Positions 1-6,695 of a stretch of 41,222 nt of DNA are shown in pieces. The stretch comes from DATJHM01 sp035493895 (GTDB taxonomy: Bacteria > Chloroflexota > Ktedonobacteria > Ktedonobacterales > Ktedonobacteraceae). The stretch lies in assembly GCA_035493895.1 (NCBI GenBank), contig DATJHM010000245.1, positions 1-41,222 of the forward strand, in the 5' to 3' direction. Position numbers and translations under genes: made by a program. Numbering within the stretch: the first letter of the stretch is position 1; each line of letters starts with the position of its first letter. The notes below the pieces were generated by a model. It searched no databases. It was not told the origin of the DNA and saw nothing but the letters and a program-made list of their open reading frames with translations.

Positions 1-1
1 G

Positions 2-1876
2 TTGCGCTGGATGATCCCCACGGGCGAAGCGTTGCCCGTCGAGCTCAGTCGTCGCTGGCTGGAGCAGTATCCACAGATCCCGCTGCTCAATGCCTATGGT
101 CCGACGGAATGCTCCGATGATGTGACGCATCAGGTGATCGATCAGCCGCCCGATGAAGGCGTGCGCAGTGTCCCGATCGGTAAGGCGGTGCCCAATATGC
201 GCCTGTATGTGCTGGACCGCTGGCAGCAACCGGTGCCGATCGGGACCAGTGGCGAGTTGTATGTGGGAGGGATCGGGGTCGGGCGCGGATATCTGGGCGA
301 CGAGGAACGCACCCGTCAGGCGTTTCTGTCCGATCCATTTGGCGGGGCGAGTGGACGTCTCTACCGCACGGGGGATCTGGGACGGTATCTGGAGGATGGG
401 GCGCTGGAGTTTCTGGGGCGCAGGGATCAGCAAGTCAAGATCCGCGGCTATCGCATCGAGCTGGGAGAGATCGAGGAAGTGTTGCGGGCACAGGAGGGTG
501 TGCGCGATGTGGTCGTAGAAGTGAGAGAGGATAGGCCGGGCGTGCACTGGCTGGTGGCGTATGTGGTGTGGAAAGAGGGGGAGAAGCGGACGCTGGAGGA
601 GTTGAAACGCGGCGTGAAGGAGCAGGTGCCGGTCTACATGGTCCCTGGAGCCTTTGTGGAGCTGGAAGCGTTGCCCCTGACCGGGAATGGGAAGGTGGAC
701 AGGAAGGCGTTGCCGGAGCCGGAGCGAGGAAGTCGAGAGGGGGGAGAGACGTATGTGGCAGCGAGGGGAGAGGTGGAGCGGAAGCTGGTGGGGATCTGGG
801 AAGAGATGCTGGGGGTGAAGCCGATCGGGATTCGCGATGATTTCTTCGAGCTGGGAGGAGACTCGTTGCTGGCAGTGCGGGTGTTTGGGCGGATCGAGAA
901 AGCGTGTGGGAAGCGGGTGGAGTTATCGGTGTTGTTTGGGGGCGCGACGGTGGAGCGGATCGCGGAGGAGATCGAGAAGGGGGAGGAAGAGCACGAGGAG
1001 ACGCGTGCACCAGTAGTGCCTGTGCAGACAGGAGGGTCCAGACGACCATTCTTCTATTTACACGGAGAGTGGAGAGGCGTCGCTTACTATACGCTGGAAC
1101 TGGCGAAATCGCTGGGACCAGAACAGCCATTTTATCTGCTTGAGCCCTATCGTTTTGAGGGGCTGGGAGTCCCGCCGACAATCGAAGATATGGCAGCAGA
1201 ACACATAAAATCAATGCGTCGTGTGCAGCCGGAAGGTCCCTATCAATTTGGTGGCTGGTGTAATGGGGCATTACTTGCTTATGAGATGGCCCGGCAGCTT
1301 CGGGCACAGGGAGAGGCCGTTGACCTGCTCCTTTTGATAGATCCTGATGCACCTGCACGCAACATAGCGGTCCGGCGAACAATTAATCGTTTATTCAATC
1401 TCATCCAGGTGAACCAGGAACAACAATTTAATGGGTTTCTCCGTGTGCAGCACATATATAGATATATGCGATTCACTCATTATAGACAGACGAAAAGTTC
1501 CCAGATTTCAGAAATGCTTGAGCGTGGTAAAGCCGGAAAGAAGCAGAAGAAAGGGATTTTTGCGTCACTAAACCTGAAACTGAATGTATTGATGCCAAAG
1601 ATTGAAATGCTCCGTCAAGACTATCTCAATCTCTATGACTGGTCCGTATCTGGTTACGCGCCTGATCTTTATATCGGTAAGATGGTAATCTTCTGGACGA
1701 GTGAGGAGCCCTGGCGTCAGGTGGGGTGGCAAAAAGCCGTGCAAGCGAAAGACGAGATGGTTGAAGTATATATGCTCCCGGGGAATCACATCACCAGTAG
1801 AACTGAACACCTGCCCGTTCTGGCTGAGCGTGTGCGTACCTGCCTGAACGTGGCCCAGACGGCTTCAATAAAATAG
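2..1876 (+). CDS. Nonribosomal peptide synthetase, C-terminal part (A-PCP-TE), 5' truncated by window edge
   Basis: Terminal module of an NRPS; the gene begins upstream of the window. Visible in order: the C-terminal half of an adenylation domain (A5 NAYGPTE, A7 YRTGDLG, A8 near QVKIRGYRIELGEIEEVL, A10 NGKVDRKAL), a carrier domain with the phosphopantetheine site GGDSLL (Ser at visible residue 288), and a type I thioesterase. The thioesterase nucleophile motif is GGWCNG, with Cys at visible residue 420, Asp447 in LLIDPDAP and His596 in GNH. The Cys-Asp spacing of 27 equals the Ser-Asp spacing of surfactin TE. The two specificity-pocket positions just after the A5 motif are Asp-Asp; the other pocket residues lie outside the window, so the substrate is not predicted. 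It is followed 51 bp later by diaminopropionate genes on the same strand. The domain calls are firm; the product is unknown. Confidence 0.95.
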   Translation: MRWMIPTGEALPVELSRRWLEQYPQIPLLNAYGPTECSDDVTHQVIDQPPDEGVRSVPIGKAVPNMRLYVLDRWQQPVPIGTSGELYVGGIGVGRGYLGDEERTRQAFLSDPFGGASGRLYRTGDLGRYLEDGALEFLGRRDQQVKIRGYRIELGEIEEVLRAQEGVRDVVVEVREDRPGVHWLVAYVVWKEGEKRTLEELKRGVKEQVPVYMVPGAFVELEALPLTGNGKVDRKALPEPERGSREGGETYVAARGEVERKLVGIWEEMLGVKPIGIRDDFFELGGDSLLAVRVFGRIEKACGKRVELSVLFGGATVERIAEEIEKGEEEHEETRAPVVPVQTGGSRRPFFYLHGEWRGVAYYTLELAKSLGPEQPFYLLEPYRFEGLGVPPTIEDMAAEHIKSMRRVQPEGPYQFGGWCNGALLAYEMARQLRAQGEAVDLLLLIDPDAPARNIAVRRTINRLFNLIQVNQEQQFNGFLRVQHIYRYMRFTHYRQTKSSQISEMLERGKAGKKQKKGIFASLNLKLNVLMPKIEMLRQDYLNLYDWSVSGYAPDLYIGKMVIFWTSEEPWRQVGWQKAVQAKDEMVEVYMLPGNHITSRTEHLPVLAERVRTCLNVAQTASIK

Positions 1877-1927
1877 AGCTAAAAAAGTATTACAGTCTCT
1901 TGTGGGAATAGAAACAAGGAGGTCTTG

Positions 1928-2971
1928 ATGGAAGCAGCTGCAATAGCTGATCTCGCGCCCGCTGAAATGGATAAACTGGCGCAGCAACTGGGCAATACTC
2001 CGGTCGAACCAATTGATCTGGTGATAGATGGTGTTGCTCGTAAAGTGTACCTCAAGTTGGAGAGCGAGAATCCCACCGGTTCGGTGAAAGACCGCACCGG
2101 CTATGGACTGATACAAAATCTGGAAACTCAGGGTCTTTTGCACAAAAGATCCGTTGTCATAGAATCAACCTCGGGCAATCTGGGGGTCGCATTGAGCTTT
2201 TTCTGCAAGTTAAAGGGATACCAGTTTCTTGCCGTGATTGACCCAAAGACCACCCAGGAAAATCTGGCGAAAATGCAGGCGCTGGGTGCGCAAATTGAAA
2301 TGGTCGATAAGCCTGACGAAAATGGTGGGTACCTCCTGTCGCGCCTGGAACGGGTGCACGAATTGTGTGAGAGTTCGTCGAATTATATCTGGACCAATCA
2401 ATACATGAACACGGCGAACCCGCATATTCACTACCGAAGTACCGGACCCGAAATCTATAATCAAATGGAGAAGAAGGTTGATGCCGTTTTTGTGGCGGTC
2501 TCAACTGGCGGAACGCTGGCCGGTATCGGCGGCTTCTTCCGCAAAGTGAGCCCTGCGACCACCATCATCGGGGTTGATGTGCATGGATCGGTGATCTTCG
2601 GCACTCCGCCTGCTCCGCGTAAGTTGACCGGCATTGGTTCATCCAGGCCGTCTAATTTCATCACCAACGAGCTGTATAGCCTGCATATGCTGGTGAGCGA
2701 TGAAGAAGCGTTTGCCTTTTGTCGCGCTCTATGGGAGACTACTGGCATTAAGGTTGGCGGCTCAAGTGGCGCAGTGCTTGCGGCCTGTGCCAAATACTTG
2801 CAAGCGCATCCAGAGGCGAAAGATGTGGTTTGCGTCTGCGCCGATAGCGGCGATAACTACGCAAATTCCATTTTCAACGACGAGTGGATTCAGCGGCAGG
2901 GATTGACACTCACCCAGTCCCATCTTGACCCCGTACAAGATATTGTTTACAAACCGCCGTATTCTCGCTAA
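1928..2971 (+). CDS. sbnA: SbnA-like PLP enzyme, N-(2-amino-2-carboxyethyl)-L-glutamate synthase
   Basis: Cysteine-synthase-fold (fold type II) PLP enzyme of 347 residues. SbnA of the staphyloferrin B pathway condenses O-phospho-L-serine with L-glutamate, the first of two steps to L-2,3-diaminopropionate. Visible motifs are the PLP lysine in PTGSVKDRT (Lys54), the asparagine loop ESTSGNLG, and the phosphate-binding glycine loop STGGTLAG. I chose ATG 1928 over the TTG at 1925 because AAGGAGGT at 1916-1923 is 5 nt from the ATG but almost touches the TTG. The gene sits between the NRPS and an SbnB homologue, and that pairing is what makes the SbnA call stronger than generic cysteine synthase. 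A cysteine or cystathionine synthase would be the alternative if the neighbour were absent. Confidence 0.88.
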   Translation: MEAAAIADLAPAEMDKLAQQLGNTPVEPIDLVIDGVARKVYLKLESENPTGSVKDRTGYGLIQNLETQGLLHKRSVVIESTSGNLGVALSFFCKLKGYQFLAVIDPKTTQENLAKMQALGAQIEMVDKPDENGGYLLSRLERVHELCESSSNYIWTNQYMNTANPHIHYRSTGPEIYNQMEKKVDAVFVAVSTGGTLAGIGGFFRKVSPATTIIGVDVHGSVIFGTPPAPRKLTGIGSSRPSNFITNELYSLHMLVSDEEAFAFCRALWETTGIKVGGSSGAVLAACAKYLQAHPEAKDVVCVCADSGDNYANSIFNDEWIQRQGLTLTQSHLDPVQDIVYKPPYSR

Positions 2972-3078
2972 CCTGCTGGTTCCTGCATTTTTGCTCATCA
3001 GCAGGTAGGGTCACGAAAAAATTATTGTTGCAATAGAGGAGGAAGGAACCGGCACTGAGGTGCCAGTTCTTTCTTCTC
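2971..3078 (+). terminator. Two hairpins in the sbnA-sbnB gap (attenuator or terminator)
   Basis: Hairpin 1 pairs ACCTGCTG (2971-2978, starting on the last base of the stop codon) with CAGCAGGT (2999-3006). Hairpin 2 pairs 3046-3055 with 3060-3069 (GAAC-C-GGCAC / GTGCC-A-GTTC, loop TGAG), extends by A-T pairs on the outside, and is followed by a pyrimidine run TTCTTTCTTCTCTC. The second resembles an intrinsic terminator with an imperfect U tract. Because sbnA and sbnB products act together, partial read-through is more likely than a full stop. Confidence 0.5.
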
Positions 3079-3116
3079 TCTGAACATCGTATAGATAAGT
3101 ACATTGGAGGCAATTG

Positions 3117-4175
3117 ATGACGAATACTCAAGAGGATGGTATTCTCTATCTTAATAGAAAAGATGTAATCTCAGTTTGTGCTGATATGGATGTGGTCGAT
3201 GTCATTCGTAACATGTTCAGCTTGCATGGCTCTGGTCAGACGCTCTTGCCCGATGAAGCCTATATGGGATGGACGAATGATAAGGGCGAGTCAGTAAGAA
3301 ACCTGAATATGCCGGGCTATGTCGGTGGATCGCTGAATAGCGCCGGTACGAAGATCATTAATGGGAACATCTCGAACACGACGCGTGGGCTCCCACGTGC
3401 CAGCGGCGTGACGATGATTTACGATAAAACGTCAGTGCGTATCAATTGCATCATGGAAGGGGCCTATCTCTCGAGTTTGCGTACCGCCTGCGTCACCGCA
3501 CTCTCAGCTGATCTCTTCAAAGGCAGAGAGATCGAATGTGTCGCGCTGATTGGAGCAGGGGTACTTTCGCAGGCGCATATCGAATTGCTCTTGAAACGGC
3601 TACCTCAACTGCGCTCCATCCGTATATTTGATATTAGTAGTGCCAGAATAGCGGACCTGAGAGCGACAGTGGCGACGGCATTGCAGGCGCGTGGCGTAGA
3701 ACTGCAAGAAGCCGCCAGCGCAAAGGAAGCTATTCAAGAGGCGCAACTGGTGGTACCAGTCACAACAACGACCACTGGCTACATCGCATTCGATTGGTTG
3801 CAGCCAGGCGCGATTCTGGTCAATATCTCCCTGGATGATCCTCTGCCTGAAGTGGTATTCCAGGCCACGAAAGTGGTGGTGGATGACTGGAATCTCGTCA
3901 AAAATGACCCGAGACGTTTACTTGGGCGTATGTATCGAGCAGGACAGATCATTGGGCCTGACGACCTCGTTGATAATCTCGAGGATGGACAACGCAAGCG
4001 GCGCATCGACGCGCAACTTGGCGATGTGGTCAATGGCCGCAAAGGTGGACGAAACCACCTTGACGATATTATTCTCGTGAATCCTTTCGGACTGGCTATA
4101 GAAGACGTGGCCCTGGCTACGCATGTTTACCAGCAAGCCCTGAAGCTGAATATGGGAATATGGTTGGAACGCTAA
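3117..4175 (+). CDS. sbnB: SbnB-like N-(2-amino-2-carboxyethyl)-L-glutamate dehydrogenase
   Basis: Ornithine-cyclodeaminase/mu-crystallin family NAD-dependent oxidoreductase of 352 residues. In staphyloferrin B synthesis SbnB oxidatively cleaves the SbnA product to L-2,3-diaminopropionate and 2-oxoglutarate. The Rossmann fingerprint LIGAGVLSQAHIELLL lies at about residues 142-157. The N-terminal half has the family's substrate-binding region with GTKIINGN, and the C-terminal half keeps HLDDIILVNPFG, typical of SbnB homologues. The start is ATG 3117 rather than TTG 3114, because GGAGG at 3106-3110 is 6 nt before the ATG. It lies 145 bp after sbnA on the same strand, behind a hairpin pair. An alanine dehydrogenase or ornithine cyclodeaminase function is the alternative, but the adjacent sbnA argues against it. 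Confidence 0.88.
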   Translation: MTNTQEDGILYLNRKDVISVCADMDVVDVIRNMFSLHGSGQTLLPDEAYMGWTNDKGESVRNLNMPGYVGGSLNSAGTKIINGNISNTTRGLPRASGVTMIYDKTSVRINCIMEGAYLSSLRTACVTALSADLFKGREIECVALIGAGVLSQAHIELLLKRLPQLRSIRIFDISSARIADLRATVATALQARGVELQEAASAKEAIQEAQLVVPVTTTTTGYIAFDWLQPGAILVNISLDDPLPEVVFQATKVVVDDWNLVKNDPRRLLGRMYRAGQIIGPDDLVDNLEDGQRKRRIDAQLGDVVNGRKGGRNHLDDIILVNPFGLAIEDVALATHVYQQALKLNMGIWLER

Positions 4176-4239
4176 AATCTGGCATACTCTGGTTCAAATG
4201 ATACTGCCTGAAGGAGAATAATGTGGGAGGCTTCTTTGT

Positions 4240-5226
4240 ATGAAGCGTAAATATATGGTTGTGCTCGGATCACTTCTTTTTCTTGTGATCATTCTTGTCC
4301 TGGGCAGGGTCATATTGGCACCTCAGTTAAAGGCGTTGATAACCCCTCCCAATCAGGGCGTTGGCCCCTTACCTGTGCAACCGGCGACGGGGCCATCTGA
4401 TGGATATGGTCTGTATGAAAGTTGCAGCCCAAATGAGCCTTCAGTCTGTCTTTCGCATCTGAATACTATGGCTGCGGCGGGATTTAAACTGGTGATCGAC
4501 TATGACCAGCTCTCTGGTGATGCGGCTTTCCAGAAAACGTACCTTGATCATGCACAATCCGTCGGTATGAAAGTCATTGTGTCCTTTAGCGACCCCGATT
4601 TTTATAATGGCAGCAATTTGCGCTCAGACTTTCCTGCTCTGGCCGCAACATGCGAGTGTAACTCGAATGAGGGGTTTATTACCTATGCCGTGAGTCTGGT
4701 GAAAAATAATCCCGCCCTGTGGGGCTATTATATTGGCGACGAAGTAGACGCTAGCGACCACGATCAGATGAAGACGGATCTGGCCGATGTCGTCCATCAA
4801 GCCGATCCCAATCATCCCCGTCTCTTCATCGATAATCCCGGGCATAGCGTGTCCGTATGGCATGGGAATAGTCCTTTTTACGATACGGCGGAAGTTATAG
4901 GGACTGACTTTTATCCGATCAGAGACAACTCGCCCGGCTATCCTACGCTTGAGCAGACTGGCGAGGTTGCCGCTGGCGTCCAGGCCTATGCCGATGCCCA
5001 TAATGAAGGTAGCGCAATGGTGTTGCAGGCATTTAGCTATAGTAACTATGATATTCCAGGACAACCCTATCCGACTGTTGCCCAGATGAAATATATGCTC
5101 TCGCAAACGTTAGCAAATTCACACCCACGTCTTATTCTCTGGTATAGTTATTACGATACAATGTCTTCTAATGATGCTACTCAACATTGGGACGACTTGA
5201 AGTCGCTGATAGCCCCAACTTCTTGA
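4240..5226 (+). CDS. Secreted or membrane-anchored TIM-barrel protein, possible glycoside hydrolase
   Basis: 328 residues. The N-terminus (MKRKYMVVLG then a hydrophobic run to about residue 27) is a signal anchor or signal peptide, followed by a Pro/Gly-rich linker to about residue 55. The rest reads as a beta/alpha barrel: GFKLVIDY, GMKVIVSFSD, then ALWGYYIGDEVD with Glu168 in the place of a barrel acid/base, and EVIGTDFYPI. Cys residues (YESCSP, SVCLSH, CECN) suggest disulfides outside the membrane. I see no confident second catalytic Glu, so enzymatic activity is not assured. GGGAGG at 4225-4230 is 9 nt before ATG 4240. A 9-codon ORF (4221-4250) with its own AAGGAG overlaps this start in another frame. 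A perfect terminator follows. Confidence 0.75.
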   Translation: MKRKYMVVLGSLLFLVIILVLGRVILAPQLKALITPPNQGVGPLPVQPATGPSDGYGLYESCSPNEPSVCLSHLNTMAAAGFKLVIDYDQLSGDAAFQKTYLDHAQSVGMKVIVSFSDPDFYNGSNLRSDFPALAATCECNSNEGFITYAVSLVKNNPALWGYYIGDEVDASDHDQMKTDLADVVHQADPNHPRLFIDNPGHSVSVWHGNSPFYDTAEVIGTDFYPIRDNSPGYPTLEQTGEVAAGVQAYADAHNEGSAMVLQAFSYSNYDIPGQPYPTVAQMKYMLSQTLANSHPRLILWYSYYDTMSSNDATQHWDDLKSLIAPTS

Positions 5227-5232
5227 TCACGT

Positions 5233-5259
5233 GGGAAATACACAAACAGTGTATTTCCC
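5233..5259. terminator. Perfect 11-bp hairpin between convergent genes
   Basis: GGGAAATACAC (5233-5243) and GTGTATTTCCC (5249-5259) pair perfectly around loop AAACA. It lies 6 bp after the stop of the plus-strand TIM-barrel gene and 40 bp beyond the stop of the convergent minus-strand gene, so it can serve both. There is no long U tract on either side. Confidence 0.7.
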
Positions 5260-5299
5260 TCTATCCTCTGCCGATAGAAAAAGGCCACATCTCGTACAA

Positions 5300-6490
5300 T
5301 TATGGCACCAGGATACCATCTACGATTTGTTGCGCTGAGATGTGGTCAAATACATTGCGGCCTTTCAGCTGGTAAGATTCTTTTGAAATACCTGGTCGAA
5401 GGGCCGTTTGCTCTTTTCTTCCCCGCCCTATAATCGTTGTGCGACCCCTGTAGCCATAGAAGCCCGGACTCGTGCCCCCGAACAGCGCCACGATTTTCCC
5501 CGCATTTTTCGGCGCAAAACGCATATCATCCCCATCCCTCAATCGTTTCTGGGTTGCAGCCAGATGCATCACTCCTGTATCACCGCTAATGAATATGTCC
5601 GCCTGATCTAGCAAAGCCGTTGTCTCGAGCAGATGCATTTTCGGCTCGGCGGGCAGCAGAAAAATGCGCCGGGGATGATTCGTGCTGAGAATCTCCCGCA
5701 GATAGGAAGAACGGGTGGTCTCTGTGTAGCTTGGCAAAATAGAGATAAGCAGATTCGGACATGCGACGAGAACGCTGGAAAGAGCCGCGATGAGCAGGTC
5801 GATGGGCGGTCTTGTGACCGCCGAAGCCGTATCCGGCGCAACCAGTAACACCTTCCCATCTATCCTATCAAGAGCCGCCTCAGCTTTCAATGTCGCCACC
5901 AGCTTCATCGCCTTTTGTACATGGGTCGCGGAGAGATAGAGAGGGATCTCCTTATTGCTGGAAACGCTGGGTGCGGGCTGCCCAAAATGGCGATTGACCA
6001 TATGCTCAACCACCGTGGTGACATGAATGTCGGCTTGCTTACGGAATGCCAGGAGGTATCTTGCCATTGCAAAAAAACGCGGGTATAGTATATGTGAGTG
6101 GAGTCGAAAGTAGAGACCAGGGGCTATTATGCTGGGAAAGACTGCCTCATAGCATCTCTGCCTCAAAAAATGAATGACGCGAACCGCTTCTGGATCAAGC
6201 ATAATTCCCCTTAACCATTGCGTAATGTGCGTTCCTGGGAAAAATACTTTGTTTGTTGCAATGATCCGATTAATACGCGGATCATGGGCAAAAATCTGCG
6301 CTTGCAGCCTGTTACAAAGCACGTCTATTGTCCCCGCGGCAAAGGGGTCATGGGCCACAAGCTGATCTATTGCGCTGAGCCCTATTGCGACGGCGTCACC
6401 TATTCCTACATCCAATGTAATGAGAAAACGAGGGGTATCTGGCTTCTCCTGGCCGTATGGTTGGTCTATGGTAGTGCAAGTAATATTCAT
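5300..6490 (-). CDS. GT9-like glycosyltransferase (heptosyltransferase-type fold)
   Basis: 396 residues with the two-Rossmann GT-B layout. The N-terminal half has FLITLDVGIGDAVAIGLSAI, like the opening glycine loop of family 9 glycosyltransferases. The C-terminal half has the diagnostic donor site ISGDTGVMHLAA and later ALFGGTSPGFYG, which match the GT9 pattern. Family members transfer heptose or related sugars from a nucleotide sugar to a cell-surface glycan. The organism group is not expected to make LPS, so the acceptor is open; a cell-wall or exopolysaccharide role is an inference. ATG at 6490 has no clear ribosome-binding site. It is divergent from the MFS-YkoP gene and convergent with the TIM-barrel protein. 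Confidence 0.75.
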   Translation of the reverse strand: MNITCTTIDQPYGQEKPDTPRFLITLDVGIGDAVAIGLSAIDQLVAHDPFAAGTIDVLCNRLQAQIFAHDPRINRIIATNKVFFPGTHITQWLRGIMLDPEAVRVIHFLRQRCYEAVFPSIIAPGLYFRLHSHILYPRFFAMARYLLAFRKQADIHVTTVVEHMVNRHFGQPAPSVSSNKEIPLYLSATHVQKAMKLVATLKAEAALDRIDGKVLLVAPDTASAVTRPPIDLLIAALSSVLVACPNLLISILPSYTETTRSSYLREILSTNHPRRIFLLPAEPKMHLLETTALLDQADIFISGDTGVMHLAATQKRLRDGDDMRFAPKNAGKIVALFGGTSPGFYGYRGRTTIIGRGRKEQTALRPGISKESYQLKGRNVFDHISAQQIVDGILVP

Positions 6491-6616
6491 AATAGAGGGA
6501 AAATTTTGTTACCACCTTGATAATTCAACAGGTCAACCGTTAAACCTGTGCTGCCACCAGGAAAATTTCTCTATGAAAGTATACGTGAAGAAAGAGAGAG
6601 TCGTTACACAAGTAAG

Positions 6617-6635
6617 ATGATTCCCAGAGAATCAT
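6617..6635. promoter_or_regulatory. 7-bp palindrome upstream of MFS-YkoP gene
   Basis: ATGATTC (6617-6623) and GAATCAT (6629-6635) form a perfect inverted repeat with a 5-bp centre, in the 205-bp gap between divergent genes. A second shorter repeat, ACAGGT/ACCTGT, lies at 6528-6549. Either could be an operator; no regulator gene is adjacent. Confidence 0.3.
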
Positions 6636-6695
6636 GGAAACTGTATATCGTTAGCGAACAGGCCAATTCTTCAGCGAAGGAGTAAGTGATCTACC

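Noticed and set aside
435..1382. 315-codon open frame on the minus strand opposite the NRPS
   Set aside because: It is antisense to firm A, PCP and TE motifs. Its Pro/Ser/Arg-rich, low-complexity translation is what purine-rich coding DNA gives on the other strand.
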